A DNA stretch of 64,000 nucleotides, from contig NZ_JQMQ01000005.1 of the NCBI RefSeq assembly GCF_000744815.1, positions 938,055 through 1,002,054 on the forward strand, written 5' to 3'. Origin of the DNA: Phaeacidiphilus oryzae TH49 (lineage in GTDB: Bacteria; Actinomycetota; Actinomycetes; Streptomycetales; Streptomycetaceae). The position numbers and the translations under genes were made by a program. This document shows positions 46,858-54,698 of this stretch, one piece after another (the stretch's first letter is position 1; the number at the start of each line of letters is the position of its first letter). The notes below the pieces were generated by a model. It had not been told where the DNA came from, ran no database searches, and saw only the letters and a list, made by a program, of their open reading frames with translations.

Positions 46858-47937
46858 ATGCCCACAACGCTCGCCCCGGCCCTGGCCTACTCCGCCACGG
46901 TCCCGCGTGCGCTCGTCCACCGCGCAGCGATCTGCGAGGTGTTCCTCACCGACCACACCCGGGCCGGCGAGGACGAGTACCTGATCGCCGCCCAGCTCCC
47001 CCGGGTGCACAGCTTCTACAGCGACCACCTCACCAGTCCGGCCGCCTACGACCCGCTGCTGCTGATCGAGGTGCTGCGGCAGGCGTCCATCCTGGTCGCC
47101 CACGCGTACCTGGAGGCCTCCGCCGACAGCAAGTTCATCTTCGTCGACGGCGAGTTCGCGCTGTGCCCGGACGGCGGCGCCGAGGCACTGCGGATCGGCC
47201 CGCTGCCCGGCCGGGTGCTGATCCGCGCCCGGCAGGCCTCGGTCAAGCACCGGGAGGGCACTGTCGTCGGCAGCACCCTCGACCTGGAGCTGCTGATCGA
47301 CGACCGCCCGGCCGCCACCATGCGGACCACCTGCCAGTGGATGCCGCCGGCCGCCTGGGACCGGATGCGGGCCCGCGGCCGGGACGCCCTCGCCCTCCAC
47401 CCGGCCCGACCGCACCACACCGGCCGGCGGGTGCCGCCGGCCGCGGTCGGCCGGGGCAATCCGCAGAACGTGGTGCTGGCCGAGGCCGGACTCAGCGGGG
47501 ACGGCGAGGGCGCGGTGCACACCCAGATCGTCGTGGACCAGGCGCACCCCGCCCTCTTCGACCACCCGCTGGACCACCTGCCGGGGGCACTGACCTTCGA
47601 GGCGCTGCGGCAGAGCGCGGTCTTCGCCGCGCAGGAGCTCTTCGGGCTCTCCCCGCGCTGCCTGCAGCTCTCCCTGTGCGCCGCGGAGTTCGTCCGCTTC
47701 GGCGAGTTCGAGCTGCCCACCGACTGCCGGGTCCGACCGGTCGCGGTGGAGGAGCCCGACACTGTCGGCTTCGAGGTCTCGCTCTTCCAGGAGGAGACCG
47801 AGATGGCCCGCTCGCGGGTGCACCTCTCCCGGACCAGCCCGATCGGCGTCCGCTTCACGCCGGTCGCCGCGCCCGCGAGCGTGCCCGCTGCCGAGCCCGA
47901 GAGCGCGCCGCAGGCCGCCGGGCAGGTGGGCGCGTGA
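46858..47937 (+). CDS. AfsA-family gamma-butyrolactone/butenolide synthase
   Basis: Condenses a beta-ketoacyl thioester with dihydroxyacetone phosphate, the committed step to A-factor-like and butenolide hormones in Streptomyces. The 359-residue protein carries two AfsA hotdog repeats: residues about 20-165 (PRVHSFYSDHL, DPLLLIEVLRQASILVAH) and about 215-335 (HPALFDHPLDHLPGALTFEALRQSA). ATG with AGGAG six bases upstream. Its stop overlaps the HAD gene start (GTGA). A 24-bp operator candidate lies 38 nt upstream. No TetR-type butyrolactone receptor gene is in the window. Confidence 0.9.
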   Translation: MPTTLAPALAYSATVPRALVHRAAICEVFLTDHTRAGEDEYLIAAQLPRVHSFYSDHLTSPAAYDPLLLIEVLRQASILVAHAYLEASADSKFIFVDGEFALCPDGGAEALRIGPLPGRVLIRARQASVKHREGTVVGSTLDLELLIDDRPAATMRTTCQWMPPAAWDRMRARGRDALALHPARPHHTGRRVPPAAVGRGNPQNVVLAEAGLSGDGEGAVHTQIVVDQAHPALFDHPLDHLPGALTFEALRQSAVFAAQELFGLSPRCLQLSLCAAEFVRFGEFELPTDCRVRPVAVEEPDTVGFEVSLFQEETEMARSRVHLSRTSPIGVRFTPVAAPASVPAAEPESAPQAAGQVGA

Positions 47938-48587
47938 GCCCGATGCTCTGGTTCGACTTCGGCGGAGTGCTGTCCCCGCCGATGTCCGAGCTCTTCGCCC
48001 GCTTCGAGGACCGCACTGGCATCACCCCGGCGCAGCTCGGCGGCGCACTGCACGCCGTCGCCGCCCCGCTGGGCCTCCCCGACCTGGCGCCGATCGAACT
48101 CGGGGTGCTCAGCGAGGCGGAGTGGGGGCGCGCCATGGCCCGCGAGCTGGCCGCCCGCCATCCGGGAATCGACCTCTCCAGGGCCCGGTTCGAGTCCTTC
48201 GGCGCCCAGTGGTTCGAAGGGGTGACCGTCAACCAGCAGATGGTCGCCACCGCCCGGCACGCCCGGGAGAACGGCTTCCGGATCGGCGTCCTCTCCAACA
48301 ACGTCCCGGAGTGGGAGCCGTACTGGCACCGGATCATCGAGCCGCTGGGCGAGGTGGACTGCCTGATCGACTCCTGCCGGGTGCGGGTGCGCAAGCCGGA
48401 CCTGGAGATCTTCCGGATCGCCGAGCGCGAGGCCGGGGTGGCCGCCGAGGACTGCGTGCTCATCGACGACCTGGCGGAGAACTGCTCGGGGGCCCGCGCG
48501 GCGGGCTGGCGAGCCGTCCACTTCCGCGGCAACGCCCAGGCCGTACGCGAACTCCAGGGGCTGACCGGGCTCGCGGCGCTGCTGTGA
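47934..48587 (+). CDS. HAD-family phosphatase
   Basis: A 217-residue HAD hydrolase: motif I FDFGGVLS (nucleophile Asp), motif II LSNNV, motif III KPDLEIF and motif IV LIDDLAENC. By position it probably removes the phosphate from the AfsA product, the role of MmfP in methylenomycin furan and of SrrP in S. rochei butenolide synthesis. GTG 47934 overlaps the afsA stop and so couples translation. Nothing in the sequence fixes the substrate; a general nucleotidase-like role remains possible. Confidence 0.88.
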   Translation: MSPMLWFDFGGVLSPPMSELFARFEDRTGITPAQLGGALHAVAAPLGLPDLAPIELGVLSEAEWGRAMARELAARHPGIDLSRARFESFGAQWFEGVTVNQQMVATARHARENGFRIGVLSNNVPEWEPYWHRIIEPLGEVDCLIDSCRVRVRKPDLEIFRIAEREAGVAAEDCVLIDDLAENCSGARAAGWRAVHFRGNAQAVRELQGLTGLAALL

Positions 48588-48637
48588 GCGCCGAGGTGAG
48601 CCTCTCCACCGACCCCCCTTCGACCATCGGAGCCGAT

Positions 48638-49852
48638 ATGACCACGCGAACCCCCGCCCCGCCGGCCTGGATACGGGTGGGCGAACTGCCCGGACTCGAC
48701 CCCGTGCCCCCCTTCACCCCGCTCGCCGAGCGCAGCCCCGCCGGACTGCCGCAGATCCTGCTGCCCAGCGGCCACACCGCGGTGCACCTCACCCGCTACC
48801 GGGACGTCCTGGCGCTGCTGAGCGATCCGGGCAGCGGCCGCGCCGCGACCAATGTGGAGGGCGGTCCGAGCTTCCTGCCCACCACCATGCCGAAGGAGCT
48901 GCTGCTCAACCTGGACGCCCCGGACCACGCCCGGATCCGCGGCTTCGTCAGCGCCGACTACAGCGCGGCGGGAGTGGAGCGGCTGCGCCCGGTGCTGGAC
49001 GAGGTGCTCGGGGAGCGGGTGGCGGCGCTGCGGAGCTCCTCCTCGCCGGACCTCTTCGCCGAGGTGGCCGACCGGGTGCCGATCGCCGTCAACTGCGCCT
49101 TCCTGGGCATCCCGGCGGAGGACGTGGCGTACTTCCGGCCGTCGGTGCGGATCGTCCAGATCGCCTCCCACCAGGACGTGCCGGGGCTGGTCGGCCACTT
49201 CAGCACGGTCTACCGGTACCTCACCGACCTGGTCACCGGTGCCCGGCCGCGGGTGGCCGGCGGGCTGATCGACCGCTTCGCCGAGGACCGCGACCGGGTC
49301 GAACCCCCGCTCTCCGACGCCGAGTTGACCGGCATCCTGTTCGGCTCGCTGCTCGGCGCCGACCAGAACATCGTGTCGGTGCTGACCAAGGCGCTGTATG
49401 TGCTGCTGGCCGCGCCCGGGCTCTGGGAGCGGCTGGCGGCCGATCCCGGAATCGCGCCGCGGCTGGCCGAGGAGCTGATCCGGCTGATCCCGCTGGGCGC
49501 GATCTCCGCGTTCCCGCGGATCGCCGGGCGGGATCTGGAGACCAGTGAGGGCACGGTGCCGGCGGGCAGCGTGGTCTATCCGGACGCCTTCGCGGCCAAC
49601 CGCGATCCGGAGGTCTTCCCCGATCCCGAGCTGGTCGACCCGGACCGCCCCAACGTCCGCCGGCATCTGCAGTTCGGCTACGGGATGCACCACTGCATGG
49701 GCGCGGCGCTGGCCCGGATCGAGATCGTCGCCGTCCTCACCCGGCTGGCCCGGGAGCTCCCGGGCCTGCGCCTGGACGCGGACCCCGCCGGGCTCCCCTG
49801 GGACGAGGGGACTGTGCTGCGCCGGCCGACGGCGCTGCCGGTGCGCTGGTAG
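48638..49852 (+). CDS. Cytochrome P450
   Basis: A 404-residue bacterial class P450. The haem loop is FGYGMHHCMGAALARIE, ExxR is EELIRLIP, and the I helix reads LFGSLLGADQNIVS: the usual acid-Thr pair is replaced by D-Q-N, which is unusual. Coupled to the HAD gene, it is likely to oxidise the butenolide/butyrolactone side chain, as SrrO does in S. rochei. ATG 48638 with GGAG was preferred, but GTG 48584, which overlaps the HAD stop, gives a 422-residue form with an 18-residue extension. Confidence 0.9.
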   Translation: MTTRTPAPPAWIRVGELPGLDPVPPFTPLAERSPAGLPQILLPSGHTAVHLTRYRDVLALLSDPGSGRAATNVEGGPSFLPTTMPKELLLNLDAPDHARIRGFVSADYSAAGVERLRPVLDEVLGERVAALRSSSSPDLFAEVADRVPIAVNCAFLGIPAEDVAYFRPSVRIVQIASHQDVPGLVGHFSTVYRYLTDLVTGARPRVAGGLIDRFAEDRDRVEPPLSDAELTGILFGSLLGADQNIVSVLTKALYVLLAAPGLWERLAADPGIAPRLAEELIRLIPLGAISAFPRIAGRDLETSEGTVPAGSVVYPDAFAANRDPEVFPDPELVDPDRPNVRRHLQFGYGMHHCMGAALARIEIVAVLTRLARELPGLRLDADPAGLPWDEGTVLRRPTALPVRW

Positions 49853-49871
49853 CCGGCCGGATCGGCTCGAT

Positions 49872-49905
49872 CGGCCGGACCGGCCGGACCGGCCGGACCG
49901 GCCGG
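49872..49905. repeat. 9-bp tandem repeat between convergent genes
   Basis: CGGCCGGAC occurs three times in a row, then CGGCCGG, between the P450 and FAD monooxygenase stop codons. Each unit contains the palindrome CGGCCG, so the array can fold in several ways and may help end transcription. Confidence 0.75.
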
Positions 49906-49919
49906 CCTGCGGCCCTGCG

Positions 49920-51416
49920 TCAGCTCGGTTCGGGCTCACCGAACCAGTGGCGCAGGGCCGCCCGCGCTCCGGCGCGGTCGCCGGGGGCCCAGGCGAGGTA
50001 GCCGTCCGGGCGCAGCAGCAGGGCGTCCCAGGGCAGGCGGACGCCGGCCGGCGGCTTGGCGCGTACCGCCCGCACCGAGCGGACCCAGCCCTCGGGGGCG
50101 TACCCGTCCGGGTCCGCGACCAGCTCCACGTCCAGCCGCGGCTCGGGGGACAGCACCAGCAGGAGGGCCCGCGGGTGGTCCAGCAGGCGGATCAGGTCGG
50201 TGGGCGAACCGTCCACCTCCAGCGGGAGGTTGGGCAGGAAGCGGCCGTTGTGGTCCTCCTGGGCGCTGATCATGTCCCCGAGGTGGTCGTTGACCTGACC
50301 GAGCGTCAGCAGCTCGGCCATCAGGCCGCGCAGCGGGTCGAGCGCGGGGTCGGGGCGCATCAGGGCGAGCTGCGCCCTGGTGTTCTCCACCACCCGCTCG
50401 GCGGCCGGGCGCCGGTCCTCGTCGTAGCTGTCCAGCAGGCCCTTGCCGGCCCGGCCGGTCAGGGTGAAGGCCAGCTTCCAGGAGAGGTCGACGGCGTCCT
50501 GGAGGCCGAGGTTGAGCCCCTGGCCGCCGACCGGGAAGTGCACATGGGCCGCGTCCCCGGCGAGCAGCACCCGGCCCTCGCGGTAGCGGCGGACCACCCG
50601 GGCGAAGTCGCTGAACCGGCTGAGGAAGACGGCGTCGTCCATCGGCACCGGCCGGCCGAGCACCCGGGCCGCCTCCGCGCGCAGCTCCTCCAGGGTCGGT
50701 TCGGCCCGGCGGTCCGGATGCGGACCGGAGAAGTCGATGGTGATCACCCGGCTGTGGCCGAAGGGGTTGATCCCGGAGATGATCCAGCCGTTCGGGGTGC
50801 GGTGCCAGCCCGGCGGGACGAGACCGGGCTCCACCAGGCGGACCAGGCCCAGGAGGGCGGCCACGGTGGCCGGGTGGGTGCGGCTGCCGATGCCGGCCGC
50901 CTCGCGGACGGTGCTGCGGGCGCCGTCCGCGCCGATCAGGTACTCAGCGGTGAAGACCTCCGGGCCGGCCGGCCCCTCGGCCGTGACCGCGACCCCGTCC
51001 GGGTCCTGCCGGAGGCCGGTGACCCGGTGGCCGCGGAGCACGCGTACCCCGCGCTCGCGCGCCCGGGCCTCGAAGTCCCGTTCCAGGTCGGCCTGGGCGC
51101 GCCCGAGGATGGGCGGCGGCTCGGTGCCGGGGGCGGTGATGGCGAGCCCCGGCACCCCGGCGAAGTGGAAGGCCTCGGTCCGCCGCTCCCGGAGGTCGTC
51201 CGGGCGGGCCTGACGGGTCCTCAGATACCCGCGCCTGGCCAGCGACTGGACGGACCGCGCGTGGAGGGTCCCGGCCTTGGGCTGGTCCACGGTGCGCGGG
51301 TTGCTCTCCAGGACCAGCGTGTCTACGCCGTAGCGGCCGAGTTCGGCGGCGGCGAGCATGCCGACGGGGCCCCCGCCCGCGACGAGGACCCGGGCGGATC
51401 GCTGCTGAGAGGTCAT
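49920..51416 (-). CDS. FAD-dependent (group A) monooxygenase
   Basis: A 498-residue flavoprotein hydroxylase of the PHBH/PheA type, as in tetracycline or rifamycin monooxygenases and polyketide tailoring enzymes. The FAD motif is VAGGGPVGMLAAAELG (residues about 12-27), the DG motif is LIGADGARSTVR, and the second FAD motif is GRVLLAGDAAHVHFPVGGQG. A thioredoxin-like C-terminal part is typical of the larger members. ATG with AGAAGGA. It follows the MFS gene by 72 bp and is probably cotranscribed. It may tailor or inactivate a small molecule handled by the exporter. Confidence 0.9.
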   Translation of the reverse strand: MTSQQRSARVLVAGGGPVGMLAAAELGRYGVDTLVLESNPRTVDQPKAGTLHARSVQSLARRGYLRTRQARPDDLRERRTEAFHFAGVPGLAITAPGTEPPPILGRAQADLERDFEARARERGVRVLRGHRVTGLRQDPDGVAVTAEGPAGPEVFTAEYLIGADGARSTVREAAGIGSRTHPATVAALLGLVRLVEPGLVPPGWHRTPNGWIISGINPFGHSRVITIDFSGPHPDRRAEPTLEELRAEAARVLGRPVPMDDAVFLSRFSDFARVVRRYREGRVLLAGDAAHVHFPVGGQGLNLGLQDAVDLSWKLAFTLTGRAGKGLLDSYDEDRRPAAERVVENTRAQLALMRPDPALDPLRGLMAELLTLGQVNDHLGDMISAQEDHNGRFLPNLPLEVDGSPTDLIRLLDHPRALLLVLSPEPRLDVELVADPDGYAPEGWVRSVRAVRAKPPAGVRLPWDALLLRPDGYLAWAPGDRAGARAALRHWFGEPEPS

Positions 51417-51488
51417 CGGGCTTCCTTCTGGGTCGGGCGGAGGGGGACCGGCGGGGCGCCCCGGCCTGCCCCGCCGGCACTGCACGGA

Positions 51489-53093
51489 CTACGCGGACTG
51501 CGCCGACTGCCGGGCCTCGGCCGTCGCCCGCTCGGGGCGGAGGAGGAAGGCGATCAGTGCGGCGAGGGCGACACCGATCACCGCGAGCACCCACAGCACC
51601 GTATGGAAGGCCGAGTCGTACGCGGTCACCAGGAAGGAGTGGACGGCCTCGGGGGCGCGCGCCCCCGAGGTCCGCACGGCGGCGGCCAGGTCGCCGCCGG
51701 CGGCCTGGCCGGCCACCTCGGCGGAGTGTCCGGCGCCGGGGAAGCGGGCGAGCCCGCCTTCCACCTTGCCGCCGAGCAGCGTGGCCAGCAGCGAGCCGTA
51801 CACCGCCACGGCGACGGCCTCACTGCCCAGCCGCAGGGTGTTGAGGAAGCCGGCGGCCATTCCGGCCTTGGCCGAGTCGATCCGGCCCAGTGCCTGGGCG
51901 TCCACCAGGCCCGCGGAGAGCCCCATCCCGGCGCCGGTGACCAGCATCGGCACGGCGACGACGGCGACCGCCACCCGGGGGCTGAAGAGGGTGAGCGCGG
52001 CGTCGCCGACCACCAGCAGGACCAGGCTGAGCCCGATCAGCAGCAGCGGCCTCACCCCGCGCTGCACCAGCTGCGCGGCCAGCATCGGGCAGACCAGCAC
52101 CGGGACGGTGAGCAGCAGCATGGTCAGCCCGGTGGCGCCGCTGGAGCGGCCGGTGGCCGCGGTGAGGTAGCTCGGCAGGTAGGTCAGCATGGTGACGAAG
52201 CCGAAGGAGGCCGCCACCGGGACCAGGCACATGCCGAGGAAGTGCCGGTCGCGCAGCACGCTGAGATCGAGCATCGGGTGTTCGCGGCGCTTCTCCACGG
52301 CGGTGAAGACCACCAGCGCCACGACCGCGGCGGCGAACAGCGACAGTACTCCGGCACTGGCCCAGCCCCACTGCGAGCCCTCCACGATGGCGGTGGTGAG
52401 CAGCACCGTCGCCAGCACGAAGAGGCCGCTGCCGGGCAGGTCGAGGGTGGCCTCACCGCGCGGGGTGTGGGGGACCGAGCGGGCCACCCCGGGCAGCACG
52501 GCGAGCACCAGGCCGAGCGCGATGGCGTGCAGCGCGAAGACCCAGCGCCAGCCGATCGAGTCGGTGAGCAGTCCGCCCAGCGTCGGGCCGAGGGCGACCC
52601 CGACGCCGGCGATGGTCCCGAAGAGCGCGAAGGCCTTCCCCCGGGCCGGGCCCTCGTAGACGGTGGAGAGGATGGCCGCCCCGCAGGAGAAGATCGCCGC
52701 GCCGCCGAGGCCGGCCAGCGCCCGGGCGACGTCCAGCAGGACGATGTTCCCGGCCAGCGCGCTGGCCAGGGAGGCGACCGCGAAGAGCGCCGCGCCGGCG
52801 GCGAAGGCCCGGATCCGGCCGAGGATGTCCGCCAGCGATCCCCACACCAGGGTGAAGCAGGCGAAGGCCACGTTGAAGGCGTTCACCACCCACTGCAGGG
52901 GGGCGAGCGAGGCGTGGGTGGCGGCCCCGATCTCGGGCAGCGCCACGGCGGTTCCGGAGATGGACATCGGCACCACGAAGACCGCGAGGAGCACGGCGGC
53001 CAGGGTGAGCGGATGCGGGGCTGCCGCGGCTGCGCCCCCGGCCTGGGTCGGCGGGGCCCCCGCGTCGGCGGTGGGCGCGGTCTCGGTACTCAT
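51489..53093 (-). CDS. MFS drug exporter, DHA2 (14-helix) type
   Basis: A 534-residue membrane transporter with about 14 helices. The N-terminal part has LQWVVNAFNVAFACFTLVWG, motif A region GSLADILGRIRAF and motif C GVGVALGPTLGGLLTD, the signature of drug/H+ antiporters. A long extracytoplasmic loop precedes the last helix. It is divergent from arsR with a perfect 8-8-8 inverted repeat in between, and heads an operon with the FAD monooxygenase. Probably exports an antibiotic-like compound or the signal made by the neighbouring afsA operon. Confidence 0.9.
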   Translation of the reverse strand: MSTETAPTADAGAPPTQAGGAAAAAPHPLTLAAVLLAVFVVPMSISGTAVALPEIGAATHASLAPLQWVVNAFNVAFACFTLVWGSLADILGRIRAFAAGAALFAVASLASALAGNIVLLDVARALAGLGGAAIFSCGAAILSTVYEGPARGKAFALFGTIAGVGVALGPTLGGLLTDSIGWRWVFALHAIALGLVLAVLPGVARSVPHTPRGEATLDLPGSGLFVLATVLLTTAIVEGSQWGWASAGVLSLFAAAVVALVVFTAVEKRREHPMLDLSVLRDRHFLGMCLVPVAASFGFVTMLTYLPSYLTAATGRSSGATGLTMLLLTVPVLVCPMLAAQLVQRGVRPLLLIGLSLVLLVVGDAALTLFSPRVAVAVVAVPMLVTGAGMGLSAGLVDAQALGRIDSAKAGMAAGFLNTLRLGSEAVAVAVYGSLLATLLGGKVEGGLARFPGAGHSAEVAGQAAGGDLAAAVRTSGARAPEAVHSFLVTAYDSAFHTVLWVLAVIGVALAALIAFLLRPERATAEARQSAQSA

Positions 53094-53130
53094 GCGGTGC
53101 TCCAGGGGGCGAGGGTCGCGAGGCGGATCG

Positions 53131-53154
53131 TAGGTACGGAATCTGTCGTACCTA
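53131..53154. promoter_or_regulatory. 8-8-8 operator candidate between MFS and arsR
   Basis: TAGGTACG, GAATCTGT, CGTACCTA: a perfect 8-bp inverted repeat with an 8-base centre. It ends 37 nt before the MFS start codon and 70 bp before the arsR start. The afsA site at 46796-46819 differs at one arm position only. TAGGAT at 53175-53180 is a possible -10 for arsR. Confidence 0.75.
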
Positions 53155-53224
53155 AAGCTGTCATAGCCCGCAGGTAGGATGCAACTGGTACCTGGACGAT
53201 CGACGACGGAGAGGCGCCACCGCC

Positions 53225-53548
53225 ATGCCCGACCCGGAAGGACACCCCGCCCCCGAGGAGATGGACCTGCGCACGGTCCTCCACGCGCTGGCCGATCCGC
53301 TGCGCTACCAGGTCATCGCCGCCCTCGCCGCCGCGCCCGAGAACACCGAGCGGACCTGCGCCTCCTTCGCCCTCCCCGTCTCCAAGTCGACCCTCACCCA
53401 CCACTTCCGGGTGCTGCGCGAGTCCGGCCTGGTCCAGCAGGTGGACCGGGGGAACAGCCGGATGGCAGCCCTGCGCCGGGCGGAACTGGACGCCCGCTTC
53501 CCGGGGTTGCTCGACCTGGTCGCGGCGAACCAGCCCCTCGACCACTGA
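53225..53548 (+). CDS. ArsR-family transcriptional regulator
   Basis: A 107-residue winged-helix repressor. The HTH is formed by VSKSTLTHHFRVLRESGLV with the wing QQVDRGNSRMAALR. The Cys-pair metal motif of classical ArsR/SmtB (ELCVCDL) is absent; only one Cys (RTCASF) is present, so it likely senses an organic ligand or another cue rather than metal. ATG with GAGAGG some ten bases upstream. Divergent from the exporter; it is the natural candidate to bind the two 8-8-8 repeats and so control exporter, monooxygenase and afsA operon. Confidence 0.9.
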   Translation: MPDPEGHPAPEEMDLRTVLHALADPLRYQVIAALAAAPENTERTCASFALPVSKSTLTHHFRVLRESGLVQQVDRGNSRMAALRRAELDARFPGLLDLVAANQPLDH

Positions 53549-53606
53549 GCTTCGCGGCGTCATGTCGCTGCGGGCCCCTGGGGCGTCGCGGCGCAGCCGC
53601 AAACCC

Positions 53607-53736
53607 AGGGGCGCGGGGAACTGCGCGGCCAGCGACTCACGGCGCCGCGGCCGGGTACGGAGTCCGGGTTGCAACCCAGGCGCCGTGGCCGGGTGCGGCG
53701 CCGTGATCGGCTGGGCGCGCAGTTCCCCGCGCCCCT
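53607..53736. repeat. 130-bp palindromic repeat, copy B
   Basis: Same architecture and exact length as copy A: outer arm AGGGGCGCGGGGAACTGCGC and its partner GCAGTTCCCCGCGCCCCT, inner stem CGGCGCCGC / GCGGCGCCG, apical CCGGGTTGCAACCCAG. Between outer and inner stems copy B has CAGCGACTCA and TGATCGGCTG, which pair approximately with one another, while the corresponding sequences of copy A differ and pair in their own way. It lies between the convergent ends of arsR and the TrmH gene. Confidence 0.85.
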
Positions 53737-53833
53737 TGCTTGCGCCTTCGGCGCTGCGCTCGGGGCGCGTGAGCTGGGCGCGCCCGCGCGGCGGAGCCGC
53801 ACGATGTCACAGCCCCGCACCCCTTATTGGCGC

Positions 53834-54688
53834 CTACGGCGCGGCGCCGGGGGCGGTGCCCGTTCGCGGGCGGGTCGCGTAGAAGGCGACGGCGGAGGCC
53901 GCGGCCACGTTCAGGGAGTCGACCCCGGCGTCCATCGGGATCCGGACGTGCTCGTCGGCCGCGGCCAGCGCCTCCGGGGTGAGGCCGGAGCCCTCCGTGC
54001 CGAAGACCAGGGCGAGCCGCTCCTCGTCCCGCGCGGCCAGCTCGTCCAGGCTGATCGCCTTGTGGCTGAGGCAGAGCGCGGCCACCGTGAAGCCCGCGGA
54101 GCGCAGGATCTCGACGTCCTTCGGCCAGTTCTCCAGCCGGGTCCACGGGACCTGGAAGACCGCGCCCATCGAGACCTTGACGGACCGCCGGTAGAGCGGA
54201 TCGGCGCAGCGCGGGGTGAGGATGACGGCGTCCACGCCCAGCGCCGCCGCGTTCCGGAAGGCCGCGCCCAGGTTGGCGTGGTCGACCATGTCCTCGAAGA
54301 CCGCGATCCGGCGGGGCGGAGCGGAGCGGCCGGGCTCCGCGGAGAGCAGCTCCTCGGGGGCGGGCAGCGGCTTGCGGGCCATCGAGGCCAGGGCGCCGCG
54401 GTGGACGTGGTAGCCGGTGACCCGCTCGGCCAGCTCCGGGGTGACCGCGTACACCGGGGCCGGGACCTCGTCGATGACGTCCCGCATCACGTCCAGCCAC
54501 TTGGCGGAGAGCAGCATGGAGCGCATCCGGTAGCCGGCCTGTCTGGCGCGGCGGATGACCTTCTCGCCCTCGGCGATGAAGAGTCCCTCGGCGGGCTCGC
54601 GGCGGCGGCGGAGGTCGACGTCGGTGAGTCCGGTGTAGTCGTGGAGGCGCGGGTCCTCCGGGTCCTCGATGCTGATGAGCTCGCCCAC
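53834..54688 (-). CDS. TrmH/SpoU-family RNA methyltransferase
   Basis: SAM-dependent 2'-O-ribose methyltransferase with the SPOUT knot. The 284-residue protein has an N-terminal RNA-binding domain (EGLFIAEGEKVIRRARQAGY), motif 1 HANLGAAFRNAAALG, motif 2 ERLALVFGTEGSGL and motif 3 IPMDAGVDSLNVAAASAVAFY. The target (rRNA or tRNA position) cannot be told. A possible relation to thiostrepton-resistance type enzymes exists in the family, but nothing specific is visible. ATG start; 10 bp after the cobalamin gene stop in the same direction. Confidence 0.92.
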   Translation of the reverse strand: MGELISIEDPEDPRLHDYTGLTDVDLRRRREPAEGLFIAEGEKVIRRARQAGYRMRSMLLSAKWLDVMRDVIDEVPAPVYAVTPELAERVTGYHVHRGALASMARKPLPAPEELLSAEPGRSAPPRRIAVFEDMVDHANLGAAFRNAAALGVDAVILTPRCADPLYRRSVKVSMGAVFQVPWTRLENWPKDVEILRSAGFTVAALCLSHKAISLDELAARDEERLALVFGTEGSGLTPEALAAADEHVRIPMDAGVDSLNVAAASAVAFYATRPRTGTAPGAAP

Positions 54689-54698
54689 GGGACGGATC

